This document shows, in pieces, positions 53,424 to 64,000 of a stretch of DNA of 64,000 bases. The notes under the pieces were generated by a model. That model was not told the origin of the DNA. It worked only from the letters and a program-made list of their open reading frames with translations, and made no database searches. Numbering within the stretch: the first letter of the stretch is position 1; each line of letters begins with the position of its first letter. A program made the position numbers and the translations under genes. Origin of the DNA: Mansonella perstans (Eukaryota > Nematoda > Chromadorea > Rhabditida > Onchocercidae); assembly GCA_037074765.1 (NCBI GenBank), contig JBAMDO010000573.1:1-64000 (forward strand), given 5' to 3'.

Positions 53424-55817
53424 CCGATTTTTTGAAGTCCTTTTTCCAAGCAAAATGTTCGAGAAATTTCATTCAGCATTATTTATTCATAGGGAAGACC
53501 CATTAATATTTTGCAAGTTAGGACCTTATAGTCACCAAGTCTTGGTGAGATAGAGTTTTTACTTTGTCCATACGAGCATCACCCCTATTTCTTTCTATAA
53601 AGAGCTCAATTTTTAATTCCAGTCTCATAGAATATTTTCTTAGAATTATAAATTTGGGTAGTTATTTTTCCATTTAAGTAGTAATTTTGCAGTTCTTTTT
53701 TAATTGAATCAATTATTTTCTTTTCCTTTTCTCCAACATTTCTTTAGTTTAACTGACAGAAATAATAAGGAAGTCCATAGTTATAACAGTATCAAAAAAT
53801 CGATACCTTAATTCATGTTTAAATACTTTGTAGTATTTGGTAATCATAAAAAAGTTGGCAAATAGAAATACAAATAAAAATTTCAAATAAAAAAATGAAA
53901 AAGAAATAGAAAAAAATAGAAATTATTTAAGAAGAGATATCTCATATGGGAAAGGTTATCATATCCACTGGATTTAGCAGTTCCTGATTACTGTTTATCC
54001 CCATCTATATCGGTTATCTAGTCCCGTCCAAGTTAATATTCAATTCAGTAGAGCAGCTTATTGAAAAGGGAATTACTTTGTTAACTTAATTTTTTCTTCA
54101 AGTGCTCTCTCAAGAAATGCAACTGAAATCAAAGTTTCTTTTTTCTTTTTTTCCCACATCTATATTACTTCTTATATATTATTTTTTTTTCTTCAATCCT
54201 AACCAAATTCTGATATAATTTACTCATTTATTTTCAAGATTAATCTGTCTCTTTTCTTCACTACCTGTTCCGAAAGTTTGCAACATTTTTACTTTTATTA
54301 TGTTAACTATCCTTACTATACATTATTTTGGACTGCCAATTATAAATTAGCCAAAAGAGAAGGAAAGATGGAAATTGAAGCAATATGCAGGCACATATAT
54401 TGACTATTATTATCCGAATTGAATTATCTTAAGTTCCAACAAATACTTTCAATCGTTTCCATAATTACTAAAATCTATTACCTTGCTATTCAAGGGTTTT
54501 AATGTATTGAATTAGATGCAATTAGCAATAATAAGCTGCTAAATTTGTTCATTTTATTAATTAATCATTATTTTAGCTTATAAAGCATCTTCTGTGACTT
54601 CCATTTATTTTTTTTTTAAATGCAGTGCTGTAGTTGTTCAATTTTTCTCTATGCGTATATATTTATAAATTCGAATTTTGTAAAGTTCTTTTGAAAGTTA
54701 AACTCTTGAATTGTTACACATAAGCACAATGCTAATCCGTGGGAAACATGAAATGAAAATGGTCGTAATAACAAAATCGCAACAATAATATTTGTTGATA
54801 ATAAGCATGTAAATATGTTAAAGAAAAAATGGCACATTCAACACTTCATTCTATAATAAAAGCAAGATTTGATGTTCATCAGAGCAGCCATCAAGAAGGA
54901 AATTTTTTAAAAATTTGTAGTAAGGCAAGACAAATAAAGTGAAAAACGAGTAAGGAGGAAGATTTGCTTTTACAATGTTGAAATTGCAACTCAACAAATT
55001 ACCTAAAAATTTTCTTTACAGACTTATTGATTATGTGTATTTTAGATTCAATTAATTTATATCACTATCACTCTGATTCCTCCATTGGTTTTTGTTTCCA
55101 TTCACTGATATGATTCCTACTTCTCTTTTTTTCTTTCTTATCACTGCCAGTAGGAATTATATTCTGTGATTACTCCAACTGAACGTGATTACTCCAACTG
55201 AACATGATTACTCCAACTGAACATGATTACTCCAACTGAACGTGATTACTCCAACAGAACGTGATTACTCCAACAGAACGTGACTACTCCAACAGAACGT
55301 GATTACTCCAACTGAACATGATTACTTCAACTGAACATGATTACTCCAACTGAACGTGACTACTCCAACTGAACGTGATTACTCCAACTGAACATGATTA
55401 CTCCAACTGAACGTGATTACTCCAATTGAACGTGACTACTCCAACTGAACGTGATTACTCCAATTGAACGTGATTACTCCAATTGAACGTGATTACTCCA
55501 ACTGAACGTGATTACTCCAATTGAACGTGACTACTCCAACTGAATAACTAACATTTACTACCGGAATATTTTATCTGAACATATTTACTTACCATCTTTG
55601 TATTTTCTCCCGCATAAATGCAGGAAATATTTAAAAAGTTATTTAATACTTCACTTCTTTCAAATAATTACAATCTCAAGTTGAGACGTTGAATTTCATG
55701 ATGGGGCCATGTGAAATATAAGGATTGGAGTGGACGACATTGTGTTAACTTTTGGTCATTTTATTGTTTCAAAAAAAAAGAAAAAAAAAAAGAGGAGAGG
55801 ATTTTGGTTTGGAAGAG
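53424..55817. other. Long intergenic region between rab-3 and TFIP11
   Basis: About 2.4 kb, AT-rich. Contains a 19-bp minisatellite at about 55168-55550 and, directly before the next gene, A-rich tracts (about 55770-55792). No coding exon recognised. Confidence 0.5.
55168..55550. repeat. 19-bp minisatellite, about 20 units
   Basis: Head-to-tail units of GATTACTCCAACTGAACGT, with recurrent variants: ACATG for ACGTG, GACTACT for GATTACT, AATTG or AACAG for AACTG. Variant types are clustered, suggesting local gene-conversion or slippage spread. It ends about 270 bp before the TFIP11 start codon. Confidence 0.93.
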
Positions 55818-58800
55818 ATGGAAATGGAAGACGATGACGGAATGGAAAGTTTTGATATCAGTGAGAGAGATTTGGAATATGCGTTGAATCCAGGATATCG
55901 CCGTGGATTATCAAAGAATCAACAACTATACGGTAATACTTTCTATTCTATTTGTTAAAGACTTTTTTTTGTTACATGATCAGCCACATTCTTCACTTAA
56001 TCATTTTTGAAATTTTAATTTCAAAGTTATTTTAATTATACGGTAATTTGATAACTCTTGAACATATGCATACATACAACAAATACCATATTTCAGGTAT
56101 TTGGGCTGATCGTGAGGAAAGTGATGATGAGGATGTACATGCTGGATTCGGTTCAAAAGGTCAAAAGAAACAAAGTAAAAATTATTCTGCACCAGTAACA
56201 TTTGTCAGTGGTGGTGTAAAACGTGGTAACACCATTGAAAAGGAGGTTTGTTATTGACATGGTTTTTTTCCAGATTTAATAAGTAACATTTTGATAATAA
56301 GCAGCTGAAGTTTTGATTTCAGAATCAAAATGATGATAGTGATGTAGTGGATGATGAACCAGTTTCTCCGGCCAAACCACGACGGTTATCACGTCGGCAA
56401 GCAGGTGCAAATGTTTTTGCTGGACTTCGTTTATCGTAAGTCTTCGACATACTGTTTGTATTTTATCAAACGATTAAGTTCTAAATTAACAATATGTTTT
56501 GAGGTCAACGCATAGTGTAGTGGATCCTGATAAATTCGCAGATTGGGCGAAGCATTCCAAATCTGATGTGATTATGAAGATGATGCGTAAAATGGGTTAT
56601 GTGCCGGGACAAGGATTGGGTGCAAACAAACAAGGTATTGTCGAACCAATTCAGGCGGTTCTTCGGCCAGGGAGGGCAGCTGTAGGTGCTTATGGAAGAG
56701 AATCAAAGGGACCGAACTTTGGAGGTTGGTTTAAACTGTTTACTGTTTTGATGCATTATTTGTATAAGTAAGGTAAAGTTTATTTTAAAGAATTTTTTAA
56801 ATAAAGTTTGGAAACTTAAGAATAGTTTCTTCAAAGTTTTCAACTTTGGTTTAATGCTGTTATAGTAATTCGTCATTTGGTTTCAGAAGCGGCAGGAGAG
56901 ACACAAAAAAGAATAGAAAGTAGTAGAGATGATGACAAAGTCGATGAATCAAGGAGGAGAGGGAACTGGAAGAAGACTGGTTCTAAAAAAAATGTAAAGT
57001 ATCAATATAAAACGATTGATGAAGTGATTGCCGAAGGCGGAGTACTAAAACAACGACTCAGCACTGGAAGTAGCGATGTCAAAGTACAGACTGTTTTTGG
57101 TTTTTCTAAAATCTGTTGCTCAAAAAGCATTTTTTCAAATTATGCCGATATGCATTACTTGCGATATATGTTTACCCAGCATCGTTACTATTGTTTCATA
57201 ATTCAAATAAAATCTCCCGTGATTCAAATCTTTATTGCAGAATTTTTTTTTCTCAGGTTATCGATATGACGGGAAAGGAACAAAAAGTTTATTCTGGTTA
57301 TGATGCTTATGCAGCTAAAACCAGGTATTTTTTTTTGGTTGAAGTTATATATAACTTTTTTGGTTATGTAACATTATTTTATGGAATTATAAAAGGAAAA
57401 AAGTTTTTTTCAGAGCAGTCGCAGGAGCAGAGGTAGAGCGTCTTGCATTTGATGTACCGGAATTAACGCATAATTTGAATTTGTTAATCAGTGATACTGA
57501 AGAAACAATACGTCGTAATGATCGGCAGTTGCGCTTTCTAAGAGTACGAAGTATTATTGATTTATGTTCGTGACTTAATCTCATAAATTTTTTATTTTTC
57601 CTATGATGTTATCTTCCATTGTAGTAGCTAGCAAACATTTAACAGATTTTAAGGATTAGTTTTTTACAGGATCAGACAGCAGCACTCGAAAATGATAGCG
57701 TGCAAATAGAAACTGCTTTGTGGAAAAAACGTGAGGAACAAAAGCGAATTGAGGAGCTAAGCGATTTATTGGAAAGGTTTGCATGCAGTTTGACATGATT
57801 TATATTCGTTTTCAGAAACATGCAGAAGACAGCATACTTCTCGAAAAGTATTGTGCTGTCCTCGTACTACTTTTCTCGAAATTGTGAATTTTTTTTGAAT
57901 TTGTGGTTTTATCAATTATTAGTGATCATTTTTTTAATAGGTTTTCAACGAAAAATGATGAGGGAAATGTAACGCTTGATGATTGTCGAGAACTATTTCA
58001 AAAAATGCAGACGGAGTATTTTGAGGAATATCGTTTGTTTGGATTGGAAGAAATAGCTGTTGCAAGCGTTTTACCACTTGTAATTTTTGGTCATTTTAAC
58101 CAAAGCTGTTCACTTCTTATAAATATCTGAATCTTTTCAAATTATTTAGTTAGCTTCTGCTAACATTTCTTAAGAATTTTGTTTAACAGATTTGAGTGTT
58201 TTTGTAGATTCAGCATTATTTCCTTACGTGGAATGCCCTTGACGACGAGCAAATGAACAATGGTATCACATTGATGAGTGAGTGGAAAAGGATATTGGAA
58301 ATAGAACAGCGCGGTATATTCACAGGCATTAGAAGTTTAGGTATCATTTGCCTAATTCTAGGATATATTTTAAAAATGAATGTAGCTACATAAATCTTGA
58401 AATTTACAACATAAATAGAGCGCAAGCATATTGATGATTTTTATAATTTCATAATTTTTGGACTCTTAAATTCGCTAAACTAACTAAATTTTCGGTTTTA
58501 TGTGTGCTTATGAGATCGTAAGAGAAAAGTGCGTTTGCTTCATTGCATTTTTATACTGCTTATAATGCTTCTATCATAATTTTAGAAAACCTCTCACCAT
58601 TTGAACGACTTCTCTGGGATGGATGGATGCCAATAATGAGAAAAATTGCTTTGCGGTGGAATCCACGAGACGATCCTCAGTCAATGTTACATGTTGTTGA
58701 AAAGTGGCTGCCTTTGTTACCTTTGTGGATGCGTGAGAATCTTTTAGAACAGGTTAGTTAAAAACGTAAAGAGAAATCCAAAATCGGAGGATTTCGTAAT

Positions 58801-60253
58801 TGCTTCTATGTTCCCTTTTGGATCATTAGTATTAATGAGTGCGGTCGTTATCACAGTACAATCGTTGCAGATTATAATTCCACGAATAGCTGCTCAAGCG
58901 GACGAATGGAATCCTCTGACGGATCGCATACCTATTCATACATGGTTACACCCATGGCTGGATGTAATGGGTGATCGACTTCAGCCGATTTTCTCCCCGA
59001 TCAGACAGAAACTGGCCAAAGCACTGAAAGAATGGAATCCAACAGATAGAAGGTTATTTGCTTTATATCTAGATTTAGAATTAAAATGCTTTATAGAATT
59101 TAGAATAGTAAAGTGTAATAATAAATCCTATTCTAAATTATTAATTTCTGATTTTAAATTATTAATTTCTGATTATAAGGGAGTATAACTTTTGTCGAGC
59201 TGTTTGATAAAGTGATCTTTTGGTTTATCGTTCATTATTTTAGTGCTTTATCAATGCTTCGGCCATGGAAAGGTTGTTTCGCATCGGCAACTATGTCAGC
59301 TTTCCTGGCAATGAATATCATACCCAAACTTGAAAAGGCTTTGCAAGAAATGGTATACGACCCTACAAAAAATCATGTGCGTTGTAGCCTGTGGTTTGCA
59401 TTTTTCAGTGCTAGTTTCTTTTGATGGAAGTTTTACTTATTTATATTTCTTGTTCTTTAGCGGTACGATGAATTTTATGCTGCGCTGGACTGGGTTGAAT
59501 TAATTGGTGCAGAAGGCATTGCCGCCGTGTTAGTACGTAGTTTCTTCCCAAAGGTAATGGTTTTAAAATTTTTAGGGCTCTTTTTTATAGAAATCATAGA
59601 AATAAGAAATAAGCTTTTTTTAGTGGTATGAAACGTTGCGCATTTGGCTGGAATCTCCACGCGTAGTACCTGAGGAAGTGGTTATGTGGTACAATGAATG
59701 GAAAAGCCGTTTTCCTGTTGAAATCTCTTCATTAATTATTATACAAGGTATAAATTCGAGGAGGAATATTCCTGAAGTATTTCCCTGACTATTTCCTTTC
59801 ATTCTAATATTTCAGAACAGTTGAAGCGTGCACTCATTGCAATGAAGCATACGCAACAGGGAATTCATCTTACGAAGGAAATGCAGCCACCATTAGTATC
59901 CCCTGAATCGGTCTCTGGAATTTACAATCCTGCGCCACCTAGAATACCACCTCCATCTCCTCACATTTCTTTCAAGGTTCGAATTTTGCTTCCTCTCTCC
60001 ATGCGATTTGATTTAGATTTCACAGAGTTCATCAAGTTTTGAACTGTGTGATTTCCAGGATTTGGTAGAATTAAAGGCACGTGAAGCAGGCGTTTTGTAT
60101 GTACCGCAGCTGAATAAGTTTCGAGAAGGGAAGCCTGTTTACTGGTTCGGTAATGTATCCATTTACATCGATCGGAACGTAATATTTGGTTTCAATATCG
60201 AAACACAGCAGTGGTCACCAATCGGACTAGATCATTTACTAAGTATATGCTAA
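55818..60253 (+). CDS. stip-1: TFIP11 / STIP-1, G-patch spliceosome disassembly factor
   Basis: Partner of the DHX15/Prp43 helicase in release of the intron-lariat spliceosome. Seventeen exons, from 55818-55932 through 60059-60253, close in frame to 808 residues (human 837). N-terminal acidic TIP segment: FDISERDLEYALNPGYRRGL, YGIWADREESDDE, NYSAPVTFVSGGVKRG. G-patch at about residues 145-190: IMKMMRKMGYVPGQGLGANK, then GAVGAYGRES-type text. Then YQYKTIDEVIAEGG and KVIDMTGKEQKVYSGYDA, and the long GCFC domain with WNPLTDRIPIHTWLHPWLD, LQPIFSPIRQKL, FFPKWYETLRIWL and VEISSLIIIQEQLKRAL. The end, GKPVYWFGNVSIYIDRNVIF, matches the family end. ATG 55818 is chosen because homology begins just after it; I see no convincing splice acceptor close upstream, only poly-A tracts. 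Confidence 0.95.
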
Positions 60254-61168
60254 CTAATCTCTTTTCATATTTTTTGTTACCATTTCTTGTTCAGTCGTTG
60301 CAGTTAATTGAAAGCCTTGAATGAGAATTTATTTCTCTCCAAACTCTCCAAACTTAACTTCATTTTCAAATGTAACATCTTATCCACCACATTTACACAA
60401 GTTATGTTTACTTACTGTTTATTGAAATCCAATCTTAAACAACCAACATAAGTGAGGATGTTCTGATGCATACGCCGATCAACTAGGAACGTTGGGAAAT
60501 TGTTTAGTTTATACCTGTTCAAATTTGTTCACAATTTCCTTGATAAATTCTTTTACCGATTATATTTTTGATTTTAAAAGTCAAAAGTACAAAAGTGAAA
60601 ATTAGATAAAAATATACTCTCAAGACTTCATTTATTTCTTATTCTTTCCGATGTTCTGTATCTAGAGGAAAACAGTGAGGAAGAGAGTTTTTTTTTTTTT
60701 TTTTTTGCAATATAGGCTGCAGCTCCCCACAGCCTTACGGAACCTCTCACAAAGCAAGGTTGTTTATTTTGATAATGAGTTGTCTTCACTGTACTAGAAA
60801 AAGCAACTAACAAAACTATGAATCTGATAAGAATTTTAAGTTTGTAAACATTTAGATGAATGAATCTAAGAAAATACAAGATAAGAAAAACATTAGAAGG
60901 TGGTAACAAACAACAGTTCATATATGATCAAAAACTTATATAAATCAACGATTTCATAAATCGTACAGTAAAAAGCCATAGTAATTCGTTTCACCAAATG
61001 TGCCTAGTCAAAACAAGAAAGTTACAGAAAAGATCTTATCCGAAGCTAAACTATATTCTATCCACTTCTTCCGCCTTAATTACTATATCAATTTAAATAA
61101 CTGGAACATCATAAAGCATACATTTCCAAACATTCCGACAGAGAACAATTAGTAAACACGAGACACTG
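60254..61168. other. Intergenic, convergent 3' ends
   Basis: About 0.9 kb between TFIP11 (+) and the Nanos-type gene (-). Contains a T17 tract near 60690-60706. A 97-codon open frame on the minus strand across that tract encodes poly-Lys and has no support. Presumed 3' UTRs. Confidence 0.5.
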
Positions 61169-63613
61169 CTAATCAACTGGATTCAAATTCTTTACCCTAT
61201 TTTGTCGCTTTTGCTGTAAATCGCAGTATTTTTCTGTATGTGCAAATTTACCGGTAGCACCACAAATACGACAGACGTGTCTGTAAAATACTTCATCAGG
61301 TAACTGGAACACCTAATCACAAGTCGTGATGGATCTATCGTCATTCTAAATTTTTTTAACATCAATTCCCACTATACTGGACCAAGTGAACAGATGCTAT
61401 TCTGTTCCCCACATTTAAATGCTTAGTCTCAACATCATTGTTTGAAAATGATTATAAATTGAAGAAGTTATTAAAATAGATAAGAAAGATCAGTACAAAA
61501 TTGTCAAAGTGTTAAAATTTTTTTAAGAATTGAAAAGTGAAACTAACGCCGCCAAAACAGGGCAAATCACCACACCCTTGGAATCCTTGCATACATGAGT
61601 TCGCCATGGCCCACCGTCCTTAGGTTCAATAACAATACCGCGTTTTTCATGCTAAAATAAAACAATGAGAATACAGGAACGAAACCTAAAATTCCTGGAT
61701 GACCTCGAAAAAATGACATTTGATAAAAATGCGAACTTACAGAAAATCGTGCGTTATTGAAGCAAAAAACACAATACCATTTATCCACCACTTCTTTCTT
61801 ATTACCAGCTAGAAAACTATGGAATTCTAACTCGTGTTCAGTAATTTAAAACAGTCTTTTTCGTCTTTCAAAATTTTTTCAGAAATGCTCTTACATCACT
61901 TCCATATTTCAGTCCACTGTCCATAAAAGTAGCATCTATTAACTTGTCAAAAATTATGCAAACACAATTAAGTAAAACCTACTAGTGATAATATTTTCTC
62001 GAAAAGAATCCGATTGCATCTGAGGAGGAGTAATCGAACGAGCTATCTGATCTGGCAATACATCTTCCAGTTCCCTCGCAGCAACATTAGCAGTACTTTG
62101 ATTGACTTTATCCACATTATCCAATTCAGCAAATGGTTCACAGATTTTCAGAAAATTGTTGAAGTCATGTAGCTGAAAAATAAGCCAGTCAAGGCATGAA
62201 AGTCTCGAGTAAGGCCATACGATTACAATTATTCTTTACTGTGAAAGATTGGATACATTCTGATGCAAAAATTAAGTACTAACATCAAAGACAGCAGTGG
62301 CTGCTTCCTTAACAAGCCAAGAATTATCGATATATTCCTCAGCATTAAAGTAACATTCTTCGCCTGGTAAACTAAAAGTGAATGCATAATTAGTCAAAGG
62401 AACAAATGATGGCTAATTAGTAATCAAACTAGCTAAAAAAAACTACATTTGGAAGGAGGAAGAGAAGAACGAAGATGTTTCTATCCAAAAGAGCCAATTT
62501 AAAAATGAGAAAATAATTTGCACTAATGAACCCTAATTTAAATCTATTAGCATGGAATAAAATTAAGAAAGTAACTTACTCATCTTTTAGTCCATTATCA
62601 GTTGCTTCATTCTCATAACTTGTATAGATGAACTAAAAAAATTGAAATTCCAAAAAGAAGGACAAAAAATGTCCTTCAACAATTTAGTTTTGTTTTTATT
62701 GAAAAATCTACTGATTACGGTAACTAAGGTATCTGATTTTCAACAAATTATAAAAAAAGCAATTTCCATTAAACATTTCCAGCGATAATATTTCCATAAA
62801 TTTCCACCAATCTTATTATTCAAAATCTTACACTGGGAATGCCGCAGCAAGCTTCATCTCTCAAATATTGTTCCATCCAATCAATTGACCAACAATTTCT
62901 GCAATATCATTGAAAATTATGGGAGAAACGGTAAAAAGGAAGATTACAAGGGAACGAAAGTTAATCTACATTATGCCACCATCGATAACCTCAACTCGTC
63001 TTACTTCTGAGAAATGCACTGTTAAGCTACTATCAATTTGATTCGCTCTAATAATTCGATAAACTAAAATTTTTTTTTCAAAAAAAAAATTCAAAAAAAT
63101 GAAAAAGAGTTTTGAGAAATTAAAAAGTTATCTTAAATTCAATTTGTTCCTACTTCAATTTTTATTATAAAAGATTTTCATCACCTTCTTTTCATTACCA
63201 TTTTTTTGAAAAAATTCTCATACTGCTAGCGAAATCTCAAGTCTAATATCACTTCATTCTAGAGAGATCTCAAGTCTTCTGATATCACTTCATTCTAGAG
63301 AGATTCAAGTCTTCTGATATCACTTCATTTTAGAGAGATTCAAGTCTTCTGATATCACTTCATTCTAGAGAGATTCAAGTCTTCTGATATCACTTCATTC
63401 TAGAGAGATTCAAGTCTTCTGATATCACTTCATTTTAGAGAGATTCAAGTCTTCTGATATCACTTCATTCTAGAGAGATTTAAGTATGAAATCATTTCAT
63501 TCCAAAAGAAACCAATAAATACATTCATTCTTACATTCCAGAAACAGAACAAAGCATGAAACAAATAACCCACCTCTATATTGTAACGCCAACCTCACTA
63601 CACTTCGAAGCAT
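61169..63613 (-). CDS. nos: Nanos-type zinc-finger RNA-binding protein
   Basis: Nanos proteins repress translation with Pumilio partners and maintain germ cells. Ten exons: 63613-63574, 63063-62970, 62898-62832, 62632-62580, 62371-62284, 62172-61983, 61935-61900, 61808-61741, 61651-61559 and 61312-61169, closing to 290 residues. The C-terminal third carries the paired CCHC fingers: WYCVFCFNN, then THVCKDSKGVVICPV, then HVCRICGATGKFAHTEKYC. The second finger has exact Nanos spacing (CX2CX7HX4C). The first has the usual HX10C half, but the CX2C-to-His spacing is 25 rather than about 12 residues, and the link between fingers is longer than usual. The N-terminal 180 residues are acidic and unfamiliar (MLRSVVRLALQYR start, GEECYFNAEEYIDNSW, ARELEDVLPDQIARSITPP). 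The 61900 donor (GTGATG) was chosen for phase; a stronger GT five bases on breaks the frame. Confidence 0.82.
63235..63487. repeat. 35-bp minisatellite in intron 1 of the Nanos-type gene
   Basis: About seven units of a 35-bp motif combining CTAGAGAGATTCAAGTCTTC and TGATATCACTTCATT, with minor T/C variants and one shorter edge unit at each side. It lies wholly within the intron between 63063 and 63574. Confidence 0.9.
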
Positions 63614-64000
63614 CTTCTATTCATTCAAATACCTAAAGCGCTTTACCAGCGTGGGAACGTGAGCTTATTTTATAGCAGCTATTGGTCCATCACAATGTTT
63701 GCAGCCACGCCCAGCAATAACGCTAACCGTGTCCAGTACAGTTTCAGGCTCCCTTTTTGTCTTCAGAGATATGATCGATAATGGTATTACTCAACAGTGC
63801 ATTGTTGTCGCTAGTGAATTATCGCTAACACAAGATATTGCCATGTAGGATTTCTTCAGCGGGCTATATTCTGCACATTGCATCGCCAAAAATAACTTTG
63901 ATAATTCACAAACGATGATTAATCCGATTAATTAGCACGTGGATTTGATAGCTAGAATCCGAACAATTCAGCTTCATGGACATGATCCACATTCACATCC
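63614..64000. other. Upstream region of the Nanos-type gene, with a possible plus-strand exon
   Basis: The last 0.39 kb is less AT-rich than most intergenic DNA here. It should contain the Nanos-type gene promoter, but also a possible exon at 63676-63844 of a plus-strand gene that would continue past the window. Confidence 0.4.
63676..63844 (+). CDS. Possible internal exon of an unidentified gene (partial)
   Basis: A TTTTATAG acceptor and an AT|GTAGGA donor bound a 169-nt stretch with one open frame and balanced base composition. It encodes AIGPSQCLQPRPAITLTVSS, then SGSLFVFRDMIDNGITQQ and VVASELSLTQDIA. I do not recognise it. The minus strand also has an open frame here (ending GRGCKHCDGPIAAIK), so strand is uncertain. 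No other exon is secure inside the window, although a TTCAG acceptor at about 63972 could begin the next one. Confidence 0.35.

Noticed and set aside
60628..60921. 97-codon minus-strand open frame
   Set aside because: It includes poly-Lys from a T17 tract and has no homology or splice context; it lies between convergent 3' ends.

Overview
The window looks like nuclear DNA from a parasitic nematode. It is very AT-rich, its genes are cut into many short exons by introns of about 60-800 bp with TTTCAG-like 3' ends, and the products match nematode families (FZR-1, MUT-7, CRN-5, NECAP, SQV-2, PIG-W, RPT-1, RAB-3, STIP-1/TFIP11, Nanos). Intron size, base composition and intergenic spacing suggest a clade III, probably filarial, species. 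That placement is an inference. I saw no bacterial operons, rRNA, complete tRNA or CRISPR array.

Layout, left to right. 1-790: tandem copies of a ~0.33-0.37 kb repeat running off the left edge. 967-2461 (+): small four-helix membrane protein. 4077-7886 (-): fzr-1, the Cdh1 activator of APC/C. 7887-9091: divergent promoter region holding a 37-bp minisatellite. 9092-15505 (+): mut-7. 16318-19237 (+): an unrecognised RRM-like protein of 479 residues. 20131-20816 (-): a small protein beginning MGCQASK, probably myristoylated. 23098-24417 (-): the exosome subunit RRP46 (EXOSC5/crn-5). 25259-45452 (+): NECAP, two UBE2J-type ubiquitin-conjugating enzymes, B3GALT6/sqv-2 and two tandem PIG-W genes, all on one strand. 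45918-48971 (-): rpt-1. 51544-53423 (+): rab-3. 55818-60253 (+): TFIP11/stip-1. 61169-63613 (-): a Nanos-type zinc-finger protein. 63676-63844 (+): possible exon of a further gene.

Two themes stand out. Genes around both ends deal with RNA and the germline (mut-7, the RRM protein, the exosome subunit, TFIP11, Nanos). The central plus-strand block deals with the endomembrane system (NECAP, ER-type E2 enzymes, GAG-linker galactosyltransferase, GPI inositol acyltransferase). Proteasome and ubiquitin functions recur (fzr-1, two E2s, rpt-1).

Exon models were built by hand from splice signals, phase continuity and recall of orthologous proteins. For most genes every exon phase closes exactly. Three junctions do not fit canonical splicing (NECAP exon 3, mut-7 exons 5/6, PIG-W copy 2 exons 7/8) and are reported as findings. 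They may be real oddities, allelic defects or assembly errors.
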